64,000 bases of DNA from Chimonanthus salicifolius (lineage: Eukaryota; Streptophyta; Magnoliopsida; Laurales; Calycanthaceae): the NCBI GenBank assembly GCA_013350335.1, contig CM023534.1, positions 16,511,302 through 16,575,301 on the forward strand, in the 5' to 3' direction. The notes under the pieces were generated by a model. The model ran no database searches. It saw nothing but the letters and a program-made list of their open reading frames with translations, and was not told the origin of the DNA. Position numbers and translations under genes: made by a program. This document shows, one piece after another, positions 44,102 through 55,758 of this stretch (position 1 is the stretch's first letter; every line of letters begins with the position of its first letter).

Positions 44102-46889
44102 GCTATCTATCTTTCTTAAAGATGGGAATTTTTCTATTTTGTCATTTCACCTTTTAATTTATCAAACACAAAATTGAGGTTAAAATGCAAAAGCTCCGAT
44201 TTCTACAACACCAGATACACAAATCAAAACCCATCAAATTTAAATCAGCCATAGTAGCCTCCAAGCGATGAGCACAATGTGAAATGTAATGCTTGATAAT
44301 CAAGTTTTCAAACCTAATAAGCGGTAATAAAGTTGGAAATTGAAAAAAAACACAAAAAAAAAGGGACCTAATTATGTTATACTAATTTTTTTAATTCAAA
44401 TAAAAAAAGTCAATTAAGATGAAAAACTCTCTTGAGTCACTGAATTTAAATGAGTTTCAGAAGATTCTATTGCCACCATATTTAAGTTTGTAAATTCAGA
44501 AGTCAATGTTTAAGGGTTGTTTCTTAAGTTATAGCTGGTTTATCTCTTCTTTTAAAAAAAATCATTTGAGTGGAAGACGAGGATATCTCCTTGTTTGTTA
44601 ACTCAATATTTTATCTTAATAAAAAAATAAGTATTTTGATATTAATTACAAAACTATTAGATCTTCACTGTTCAATACGAAATTAAATTTCATAGTACTG
44701 AATTGAATTTAAAAATATTTTTTATAAAATATATATATTTGTTATAAATATTGTGAGGGCTACTTGAATGAAAACCGTTTCACGTCAGCCTGCAAACGTC
44801 GTTAGCGCCATTTCCGTTGGGACTGTTTTCTGCCCATCGCACACGTTTCAAAGGCCCACGTGAAGCACAATAGGCAGTTTCAAGTTTCAACAGCACCCCA
44901 AAACCGACAAACACGACACGTAAAAGAGAATTTCTTTGACTTGTGTTTCTTATTTTATTTTCACAGACAGCGACTTTTCGTCATAATTCAGAAAAAAGTA
45001 AATAAATTTAATTGAGTTGACTCCATTCAATTAAATTTTAAATTAAATAAATCAATATTTCATTTTAAAAAATCAAATTAATTTTCAAATTTCAATAAAT
45101 AATTTAATTTAATTTAAATTTGAATTTTGAAACTATCGTTTGAACTGATTGAATTGGAAGTAACGATAAGACCGTCAGAGACGTTTCCAACTTTCCAGTT
45201 TGCCATTCGTGCGTTAACACGTGAAGTAGGGGTCCTATTTATTTATTCACTTTCTGTCTCATCAGTCTAAGCCTCTGTAAGCAGACTCAGTTTGCTGGGG
45301 CCCACTCATTTGTCCTTGGTGGCCCTCTTCATTTCTCACCGTTAAACTGCTGGGACCCACAATAAGATAATAGAAGATAATATTATGTTGCGAAGAAGAA
45401 AGTGGGTTTATTTATTTATTTATTTTATTCTTCAGACATCGCATCCGACTAATTTTTTGAGATATGTGAAAAAAGAAAAAAAAAATTTAAGATGACATAA
45501 TCCCGAGAGACTTTATCACCATGAGATCCATACCATATCTAAGAAAATCCATTCTTAGAAAATGATCCATGCTGTAGAGTTGTAGCACTTTTTAATCCAA
45601 AAGATTGAAACATTAGTTTTAAAAATTAAATAAATCCTGATTTACAGATTTAAAATATGTGACATTAAAGTTTTATATAGAATTTCTAAAAATTTAAATG
45701 AATATTAACCAATATTTTAATCACTGGTTCATCTTTAAAAAGCAGTTAAATTCTTTTTCTATAATTCATCCATATTTAAATCTATAGATGCTAAATGATT
45801 TTCATTTTCGTAAAGCTACAATTTAGCATTAGAGTTTTATGTTCAGGCTTTTGGTTGAACTGATATAAAATGATCATGTATATATTAGTATGTGATCCAC
45901 TAAAAACTTTCTTAATAAAATAAATAAAGTTAATTTTTCTAAAATTAAAAAGCAGAGGATTTAAAAAAATTTAGGTTAGATCAAATTTTAAAGAATTAAA
46001 AAACAATTTCATCAATTTAATTAATATAAATTGAAATAAACTATATGTACATATAGTTAAGAAAGATTTTTTCAACAAAATTTTCAAAACTCCATTGAAT
46101 CTCATGCTCAAGAACATAGGATAATAATAGAAGAATCTTAATTCCAAGAGATTGCTCTAACGATCAAAGCACTCCGCTTATAAAAAGAGATCTTGAATTC
46201 AATTTATGATCAACTCCAACCAAGAGCTAAAAGACAACTCAATTGAAATATCTCAACACTTTCGGTCATAAAAGAAAAAATTATTATTTTTTCCTGCCAT
46301 TAATCGTGTTATTCGACTTGAAGAGGGTTGAGAAAATTAGAACACACTCGTTGAGTTGTCTGTAAGGAAACAGACTGCCCCTTTTTCATGTCTCAGCTGC
46401 CATCTTCAAATTTCACATGTTTCATGGCTCTTTAAGGCTCTGATGCGTCAAATGCTGTCAACCAAGCGACCATAATGCGACATAAACCCACTTTCTCAAA
46501 ATCCTCTTCTCCTTGCCAGACTCTTGCACTCGGGCTTATCAGCATTTATGATAAGAATTCATTCCTGTAAGAGAAATTTCAGGGGCACTAGACCCAGTAA
46601 TGGTAGGAGTATTAAGTCCTGGGGAAAGAGTATAGTGGAGGTCTTAGACAGCCGCTTATTTTGCCATAATCAAGGGCCGACTCTGACAAGAGACAACCAT
46701 GAATGGAGATCTGTCCTGCTACAACTTCGAATCCAAACTTTTTTTTGGTAGATTTTCCCTTTATTTAAAAATAAATAAAAAAATTAATATTTTATAATAA
46801 TATTACTAAATTAATTTTTTATCTATTTATCATTGTCAAAATGATGAAAAACTACAATAACTGCATCAGAAAGCTCCGCCGCATAATAA
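44102..46889. other. Intergenic, no gene
   Basis: AT-rich; open frames are short and without domains. Confidence 0.5.
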
Positions 46890-47010
46890 AATCCACACAT
46901 GGTAATTCTACTGGAAGTGAATCTTTGGAGTGAACTGGGAATCGAACTCAAAACTCTTACTTTCTAATTAGAGTTTCTGACCATCACTCTAACTCAATTG
47001 GGTTAAAAAT
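46890..47010 (-). mobile_element. Probable tRNA-derived SINE remnant
   Basis: The complement reads AACCCAATTGAGTTAGAGTG then GAGTTCGATTCCCAGTTC, a box A/box B-like pair about 50 bp apart. No TSD or A-tail was found. Confidence 0.5.
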
Positions 47011-47981
47011 TTATGTGTTTAAAATCTATATTTGTTAAAGTTAATTATTCTCTCAAGAGTGAGAGGAAGAACTTTCTATACAATATGGTTCCAACACATT
47101 TCTACAGCCAACATAGGTAAACAATTTGCGATACCCAGATAAACAAATAAAAGGCTTTGTCTATTGTTTTCGATGTGAAGTGTTCAATTCTAGATTGTAT
47201 TAGAGCAGGTTTCACAGGTATCTCAACTACATGAGAGAGTGTGAAGTTGATAAAAAGTCACCATTGTTTAGACTGAAAAACTAATAACTCTATATAACAC
47301 TAGAGACACCCTCCTCTCAATAAATAGGTGAGAGTGAGTTTACTTTAAAAATGTTAACATAATTTTCATCATGTTATGTATTTCATTCTTCTTTAATTTC
47401 ATCAATAAGTTATTCTTTCTTATTCTTCTGTTGTTAAAAAAAAATATTAATTCAATATATTATATATTTCACATTGACTAAAACTTTTACTTGATTAATA
47501 TATAATTACACTTTAAAATAATTATTTTTAATAACTAATTATTTTAATGATAAGAATGAATCAACGCATAACACTATATTATATGTAAAATATGTACAAT
47601 AATAAGTACATGAGTTTTTTTCATGGAATATCAACGCAATCTTCTCTACCATGATTTTTGGAGCTTAGACCGAAGTGGGTGTAATTAAACATGTGAAGAT
47701 CGTTGAAGCAGGCATTATCACAGCTTGTGCTTGATTAGAGTCGTGGGAAAAAGTCGTGAATTTGAGATCATGCATTATCATGTAGAAACATTCATGAACG
47801 TATTTCATTCGAATTGATTGAAGTGACGGTAAAAAATTCGTCTAAGAAAGCTGAGCTCTGAGTTTAATTCTCAGTTTATTTTAAAGGTTACTCTTCATAA
47901 ATTTATATAATATGTGTGAGTGAAGAGGTTTACATATATCTTAAAATTAGTCAAATATTCTAAAAATTCTAAACACCTTAA
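47011..47981. other. AT-rich intergenic, no gene
   Basis: Nothing recognised. Confidence 0.5.
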
Positions 47982-47989
47982 TAAAGAAA

Positions 47990-50000
47990 GGCGCGACTTA
48001 TAGACACTTGGATTTTCTGTCTCTACAAATTCGATTTCAGATTTTTGAGTGAAATTACCATTATATCTCTGCGTTTTTACTCATCCGAACGAACTGTCAG
48101 TTCATTCGACATTCATTCAGATAAATGAAGTCATCTGAATGAATGAACAATGGGCAGAACATTCGTTCGAATGAATTTATGCTACAGTTACTTAAATAAT
48201 AAAATTTTCTAAATGCATTTTTGGCACAGTCGATGGATATCCTTATTTATAAAACACTGTGTTTTAAGCATTTAGAAGTGTTAGAAGACCTTTAAGTCTT
48301 AAAGTATTTTTATCAGGTTATCGTAATTAATTAAGATATTCAATTTGAGAAATTTTGGAAATATACAGTGCTTAAAAAATAACTTTAAAGTTTTAAAGAA
48401 AATTTATTATTTAAATAATGCACTATGTATTACTATAGCATCGGTTCATTCGAACGAATGATGATTTACCCATTCGTTCATTCAAACGAATTGTCGGATG
48501 ACTTCGTTCATCGAAACCAATGCTAAATGAAGAGGTAGTTCGTTTGAATGAGTAACAATGTAGATATATAATGTAATTTCATATGAAAATTTAAGGCAGC
48601 CCATTCGGACATCCCCTTTTTCTGCCAGGGGACACCCCTTTTCAAAATTTAGGTGCAAATTACCATTTTGCCCTCCCACTCAAAATCCTTCGAACGATTG
48701 TACAGGCCAAATTCCACCTCTTTCGAACCATAGTATCATTCGAAGGATCATGAAGATCCTTCGAATAATGCTACAGAAAAAAAATTCAACAGTAATTTTT
48801 TTTTAAAAAAAAAATTTTAAGTTATTTTTTAAGCACTGTGTATTTTCAAAATTTCTCAAATTAAATATCCAGACTAATTTCGATAGCCTGATAAAAATAC
48901 TTTAAGAATTCAAAGTCTTTTGAACTCCCAAATGCTTAAAACACAGTGTTTTACAAATAAGGGTATCCCTTGGCTGTTTGGAAAATATATTTGGGAGTGT
49001 CAAAAGACCTTGAAGTCTTAAAGTATTTTTATCAGGTTATCGTAATTAGTCCGGATATTCAATTTGAGAAATTTTGGAAATACACAGTGCTTAAAAAATA
49101 ATTTTAAAGTTTTAAAGGAGATATCGACAATATAGACAGTTATTTTTAATCACTGTGTATTTCCAAAATTTCTCAAATTGAATATCCGGACTAATTACGA
49201 TAGTTTGATAAAAATACTTTAAGAATTCAAGGTCTTTTGACACTCTCAAATGCTTAAAACCCAGTATTTTACAAATAAGGATATCCCTTGACTGTGTGGA
49301 AAATATATTTGGGAGTGTCAAAAGACCTTGAATTCTTAAAGTATTTTTATCAAACTATCGTAATTAGTCCGGATATTCAATTTGAGAAATTTTGGAAATA
49401 CACAGTGATTAAAAAATAACTGTCTATATTGTCGATATCTCCTTTAAAACTTTAAAATTATTTTTTAAGCACTGTGTATTTCCAAAATTTCTCAAATTGA
49501 ATATCCGGACTAATTACGATAACCTGATAAAAATACTTTAAGACTTCAAGGTCTTTTGACACTCCTAAATATATTTTCCAAACAGCCAAGGGATACCCTT
49601 ATTTCTAAAACACTGTGTTTTAAGCATTTGGGAGTATCAAAAGACTTTAAATTTTTAAAGTATTTTTATCAGGCTATCGAAATTAGTCTGGATATTTAAT
49701 TTGAGAAATTTTAAAAATACACAGTGTTTAAAAAATAACTTTAAAATTTTTTTTTAGAAAAAAATTACTGTTGAATTTTTTTTACTTTCGTGATCCTTCG
49801 AATGATGCTATAGTTCGAAGGAGGTGGAATTTAGCCTGTACAATCGTTCGAAGGATTTTGAATGAGAGGGTAAAATGGTAATTTACAACTAAATTTTGAA
49901 AAGGGATGTGCCCTGATAGAAAGAGGGGTATCAGAATGGGCTTCCAAATTTAAAATCAAATGTTTAAAATTAGAAAATTCTACTGCCTATAAATTGCGCC
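47990..50000. mobile_element. Outer foldback DNA element, 2,011 bp with nested insert
   Basis: It starts GGCGCGACTTATAGACA; the complement of its end starts GGCGCAATTTATAGGCA. A perfect 8-bp TSD TAAAGAAA flanks it (47982-47989, 50001-50008). The inverted arms continue inward with TCATTCGAACGAA-type words. Without the inner element it is about 650 bp. The 8-bp TSD suggests a hAT- or Mutator-like source; there is no transposase. Confidence 0.82.
48595..49945. mobile_element. Inner foldback element with alternating inverted units, 1,351 bp
   Basis: The terminal inverted repeats begin GGCAGCCCATTCGGACA and, on the complement of the right end, GGAAGCCCATTCTGATA. They extend for about 200 bp through CTTCGAACGATTGTACAGGC. 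A perfect 8-bp TSD AAATTTAA lies at 48587-48594 and 49946-49953. Between the arms a unit of about 150-180 bp occurs at about 48800 (reverse), 48950 (forward), 49135 (reverse), 49265 (forward), 49430 (reverse) and 49610 (forward). Each neighbouring pair can form a long hairpin. A further forward unit at about 48226-48400 belongs to the outer element. Confidence 0.87.
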
Positions 50001-50008
50001 TAAAGAAA

Positions 50009-50890
50009 CCTTGAATATTTTTATCCAGGTTCCAATAATGTCTAAGTCCGAAATTGAGTTCGACATGGATTACAAATCTTTGTTTTTCAACGATTTGATT
50101 CCATGCTTGTCTTGTCATGTCAACACCACCAATTGTCATGTCAATGCCGCCAGCCAGTTCAATGGCATTGAAAAGGGAAAATTAAAACATGAAGACTTTT
50201 AACTTTGGAATGGAGATGTTGAACTGACAAAAAAAACTTTAGAATTGAGAATTTGGAAAATGAATATGAGCTCATCATACTCTGATGGTCAAGTTAAGAT
50301 CATAATCCAGAATATAATATGGGATTTACGTATTAATATGGTACAGCTTTCACACATTCCATCAGTTTTGAAGTTTTAAATGTAAAATTGATCAAATACC
50401 TAACAATACATAATACAATTATCGATTGTTTGAAAGGATATTCCTCATCTAATATACCTTGATCTTAGAACATTATGCTCTAATTTGAATTGATTGCATC
50501 TCATTAGAGCTTCGTACCATGCAAAGGTTTTAAAATCTGCTAATCATCTCTTAATTATGAAATTCTAATTAACAAAGAGTGCAAAGAATACTATATACAT
50601 ACATAAACCCTAATGAAAATGACTAAATTACCCTTTGTTTAGAATTGAAAATGATCATTTTACCCTTTAATTGTGGATTAGTTAGCTCTTGATTTATGTA
50701 TATTAGATACGTTTAATGTTAGAGAATAAAAGAAATTGAGTTAAAATTGGAAGAAAATGCAGAGATGTGGGCCATAATTGCTATTTTCGGAAAGTTTGTA
50801 ATTTTATCCCCTAAATTCAGGATTTATTGTAAATTATTATAATTCAAGTACACTATGAGAATTTGAATTATAATATTTTTTTTTAGATTC
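50009..50890. other. Intergenic, no gene
   Basis: A 63-codon open frame (50011-50202) is not recognised. Confidence 0.45.
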
Positions 50891-50897
50891 TTTTGTA

Positions 50898-52644
50898 AAG
50901 GTGATAAATTTTACAAGACATTAGTGGACCCACTAGTCAAGCCTAAAGTCCAAGTCTACAGTCTGAAGTCCATGAGCGAGAGGCCTCATCACATTAAGCT
51001 CAACTCCATACTCTGGGCCAAGTTTAGTGATCCATTTGCATTGTATAATTGGGCTAGACTACAATTCACAAGCAAAAGCCCAAGCCCAGTGCAATTTGAT
51101 GAAACAAATGGGACCTGCAAGTGCCATGCGTGTAGAGTTAAAATTGGAAATCTCTCTAACTCAATCTCTCAAATTTGTGCAACGCATGGATAGACTGTGA
51201 AATTCGAATGGTGATATGGAGATTTGATTATTGAGATAAAAATCTAGAAAATATTGCATTGAATGTGGACATGATATTTTACAAATTTGAAAATCGGAGA
51301 ACAAGCAACAGTAAATTCGTATTTTGTAGATTGGATCTAATTTTTGGAGATCTGGAACTTGGAGAATAATTCTCTCTAGTGGACACATGTCAAATTTGCA
51401 TGGAGCAGATGGAAGATAAGGTAGAAAATTTTGGATCTTGGAGTGATAAGCAAGAGTGAGTCAGCAGTGAGTCACCCTGAGATTTTCTCTCTAAAATTCG
51501 ACCAGTGTACATTGGATTTAGGGTTTCACTTCAAGTTATAAATAAAGGCCATGGATACATAGTGAAATTCGAATTTGAGCAAAGAACAAAGGTGTGCTGA
51601 ATATTGGAGACTGAGAAGACTAAAAGAAAAAGGAATATTCGAATTTTGTCTGAGGTCTTGTATTTTTATTTTTATTTCAAGTCTTTGATGCAAAAACTCC
51701 AAAGCAGTATAATTTTAAATTCCAATTTCTTTGAATGAAATTCATGGTAGCTTTCGTTAGATTTATGGTTTTCCAATTGTTAAATATTTTATGATGATTG
51801 TTTTTTATTTTATTTTAATTCTTTTTAAGATTGTTATGTTGAAAATTATTTTAAGATTTTTCAAGGGAAAGTAAAACCCCGTTTAGGATCTGTGGAACTT
51901 AGCTTTTTCATATCTAAGACTCTTTTCGAGAGTAGTTTATTTTTAGACTCGGAAAAGAGAGTAGAAATTTTACCCAAGCCTAACGCTTGAATTTAAAATT
52001 TCTGACTTAATGAACGTTATGATTTTCTTAATTAGTATTTTAATAAATAGAGAAAATAAATGTATATTTAATAATTCTTGAAGATTTCATAGTCTAGGCC
52101 ATGATTTTATCTTTAAATGGGATAATATGCCACCCTAATCACTCGTATCAATTCCATTGTAAATTTTGTGAATACTTTATTTTATTTGTTGTTCTTTTCT
52201 TTTATTCATTAAATTCTTTAATAAAAACTTGGAACTAGGTTGGGATTATTGTATTTGTGTCTTAATTTTGTAATTTTGAATTAAGTTAAGATTGTTTTAT
52301 TCTACCATTTTGATTAAATTTGGATAAAAGTGTGATTCCATGGTTTATATGATAAATTGGATTTCTATAAAATTAGATCTCATACTTTGTTAATTTTCAA
52401 AGTTAGATGTTATTTTTCCAAGTGTAGAGAATTGATAAAATAAGAACATCATTCCAAGATTTAGGAATTTCTCCATGTTTAGATATAATTCCATAGTTCT
52501 ATTTTCTTAAAATCACATTATTTTTAATGGTACTAATTTATTTTTAGACATATATTTTGTTAATTTTCCTTGGGTTCAACCTTGCAATCATATGCTATAC
52601 TATCAAATGGTTCGTACGCTTGCGAGTAAATTTAAGCCAGATCA
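50898..52644 (+). repeat. Putative Gypsy (Athila/Tat-like) 5' LTR, about 1.75 kb
   Basis: The right end is secure: CCAGATCA at 52644, six bases before a tRNA-Asp-type primer site. The left end TGATAAATTTTACAAG at 50898 is a guess based on a TG start and the preceding AAAGG shared with 23667. TATAAATAAAGGCC at about 51537 could be the promoter. The 89-codon open frame at 50924 shows no domain. Confidence 0.5.
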
Positions 52645-52650
52645 AGTTTT

Positions 52651-52668
52651 TGGCGTCGTTGCCAGGGA
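52651..52668 (+). promoter_or_regulatory. Primer binding site, tRNA-Asp type
   Basis: TGGCGTCGTTGCCAGGGA differs at only two positions from TGGCGCCGTTGCCGGGGA, the primer site used by many plant Gypsy elements. It marks the start of an element interior, which has decayed beyond recognition. Confidence 0.8.
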
Positions 52669-52719
52669 AATCTTGAAAATAAATTGTGCCTAGATTTTTG
52701 TGTTTTCAGAAAGATTGTT

Positions 52720-53130
52720 ATTTTTAAAAGTTCCTAAACTAGGTTAGTCTTTAAAATTAGAAATTTCTGCTTTTAGACATTCTAATTTTAGAAGGTTTTC
52801 TAAAATTAGAATTTTTTGAAAATATCAATGATTCTGGAATTAATTTAAATTTGGAACTATTCTAAATTTAGAAAATGTGCAATTAGAATTTTCTATTTAT
52901 AAAAATTTTCTAATTCTTTTAGTTTTCTCTTTTAGCAATTTTTCTAATCTTGGAAATATGTCTTATTTTAGAAAACGATCTACTTTTGGATATTTTATTT
53001 TTAGAAAAATCTATTTTTGGAAAATTGTCTAATTTTAGAGACATTTAATTTTAGATAAATTCCAAACATAGAAAGTTTCTGAATTTAGAATTTAATCTAA
53101 CTTTGGAAAGTTTCTAAATATGACTTCTAA
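52720..53130. repeat. Dense TCTAATTTTAGAAA-type motif cluster
   Basis: Over about 400 bp, (T/A)TCTAA(T/A)TTTAGAA and complements recur every 15-30 bp, downstream of the Gypsy primer site. It is probably a degenerate repeat in an untranslated leader. Confidence 0.5.
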
Positions 53131-55317
53131 AATATAATCAAATCATGGAAATTATGACGTTTTGGTTTAATTTAGTGGAATCCAATCTTCATTGCCTTGA
53201 CTTGATTTAAAATTTTTAATTAGGATTCAAATACTGTATTTCCTCCACTAGTTATAACTCTAGGAATTTGCATGTAGATTAGGTTCATGCATTTTTTTAT
53301 TTGCTTTATTTTGTAGTGAATTTTAAATTGCGCGCTTAAAAAAATATGAGATTTTCTGTAAAGAAGGGAAGGGACTAGAACATCCAAGTTTCACCACCCA
53401 CACACAAATATGAAATCTCCTTCCCTGTAAGAGGTAATCATTTTACCTCTCCGATGAAGTAAGTTGTTTTCCTCTTATGCCTTTTCACTATAATTACTAA
53501 GAAAAATCCATATTCAAAGAAAACCTTTGCAAAATTTACTTATTTAAATGCGATCTAAAAATTTAACTTTTTAGATTTTATAGGTTACTTTATGGTATGC
53601 TCCACAAACACCTATTGGGCAGTAGACTTTGAATCCAAGAATAATTGAAACCCACCATTGGGTCCCATTAGACCAAACGAAGAGCATGTGCCAGAAAATA
53701 CTGCCTTGAGAGATGAGATGGTGACCACAATTACAGAATATCTGTACTGAGGAGTGGTTGAGAATGTTTTTGATTTTAATGGGAACTCCATTTTATGAAA
53801 GGTGGAACACATATTTTTCCTTAATACTGGTCCCTGTCCCTGTTGTTGTTTTTTCAAAGGAAAGGCCTTGAAAGGACCATCATCTCTGTTGTGGTGAAAG
53901 TTGGTCGGTCAGTCCGACTTAACTACAGCTATTATATAGTCAATATAGTCAGCTGGTTGCCTTAAACTACCCGTCGAAAATTGGAGTGGTGGGCTCGATC
54001 CTGCTAATAAGATACCTGATTAGATGGATTGTGAGTTTTACAAATTTAAGTATATTTGATAAGTGATTATATAAATATATAGTATATAAAATTTTACTAT
54101 CAATTAATAATTCAAACCATATAAACTTAGCCTTTAAATTTTGATGAGTATAGTCTATTAATTATTAAAAGTTTAAAATTAAAGGATATGATTATCAGAT
54201 GAAGGTGAAATTTCATTTAAGAACTATTCATATAGTGTAACGATCTGCCCCACTACTATAAACAACCGTAATTTCGAAGGAACTGGAAATTATATGAGCT
54301 CGGCATTTGGGGGATTGAGAAATTATAATGCTATACAGTAGATAAAAACGAAAGCTCCAATGAGACAAAATTTCAATGTAACAAAGGTCCACTAATCCAT
54401 TTGCTTTCTTATTTTTGATATGAAGCCATTTACAAGCATTTGTTGCTAATTGAATGTTCATTGTAGTAATGATTCTTTGAAACAGGTTTCAGTCCCATCT
54501 TAAGCATTATGAGATACATCATCTTTTATTTTGAAGTGATAGAAACAACTTATTCAAACTGAATATATCAACTTATTTAAAAAGTAGATTTGCAATTTGA
54601 AACTAGCTTAGTAAATAGACCGAGTTAAATCAGAAAGTTGAAAAATAATTGGATTAACTATTGAGTGCTGAACTCAAAACTCAGTCCAATTTTTAAGCCA
54701 TTTAACTTGTATCATTCTCATAGGAGAGATGAATGTACGAATCAAGATAGCTTTTATTGAAATGCCAATTTTATTTTATTTGATGATTGAAGTGTCTCAT
54801 CTAACTAATTCTTCAGAATATATATATGCCTCTCTATACATATATGCCGGCTTCTACTGATGAGACTTCACTATAAATATCTCACGAAAAATTACCCTTC
54901 ATTAGAATTAACGATTATTGAACTCGGAACCTCAATTCCAAAGCTTATACCAACACCTTGACCGATCCTTGAATTGCTAATTAGCCATCCCCTCAACATA
55001 CATTTGCTCAGGGTGCTCTGTTCAATGAGTCTAGGAGACTAGGACTCGGAGGTCAGGTCTAGAGAGGTGTGGATGACCTGCCCTGCACTCGGACCTTTGA
55101 GTCCATTATTGATGATGACACTGAAATTGTTGGGCAGTATTTCAAAGAAGGCCAAGGTCTTTAAAGAACTCCAAATTAATGTTAGAAAACTCAGTTAATG
55201 ATAAAAGTACCACCTTTTAATGTGATTAAGAGATCTCCATAATGGGATTTACAATTTAAACATGCAGTGGACCCTTTACTATGCAAAATTCATATACAAG
55301 CAGTTGTGGGCAGGGGT
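53131..55317. other. Intergenic, no assigned gene
   Basis: A minus-strand 81-codon open frame (53612-53857) has protein-like composition (FSGTCSSFGLMGPNGGFQLF) but I cannot assign it. A tRNA-like word with GAGGTTCCGAGTTCAAT on the complement at about 54940 may be an old SINE. Confidence 0.4.
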
Positions 55318-55400
55318 CCGAATATTGGTCGATATGAATATTGATCATTTTTGTAAAAAAAAAAAAAAGAGATATCAATCGATATATCGGTCGATACCGA
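55318..55400. repeat. ATATCGG palindromic repeat, short copy
   Basis: TATTGGTCGATATGAATATTG, then poly(A), then GATATCAATCGATATATCGG; related to 29770-30025, with the same central poly(A). Confidence 0.65.
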
Positions 55401-55758
55401 ATTTTAAACAGTGCTCGTGGGTTTATTTTGAGAAGGAACATTCATCTAGCCTTCTTCTGAGCAATAAAAGTTCTAAAATACAGCAACGTGGAAATTGCAT
55501 ATGATACAGATTCATGAAACAAAAAACCTCATTAGTTTAGTAGAGTGGATTTCTTAGATCAGAGTAACAAAGGGGGTGAAAGGAAGGCAAGACAGAAACT
55601 TTTCCATTATTCTACTAGGAAATTCATGCTGCTCTGCTTTGCCTTCTTGCTAAAGAAAAAAATTCTCAAACTCGTCTCCTCAGTGCCCATTTCTCTCTCT
55701 ACTCAATTTTTTTTTTACTTAGGGTACCTGTACATGCACTCTCTCTCTCTCTCAATGT

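Noticed and set aside
53612..53857. 81-codon minus-strand frame with protein-like composition
   Set aside because: Could not be assigned to any family, with no splice or promoter support. Left in the intergenic note.
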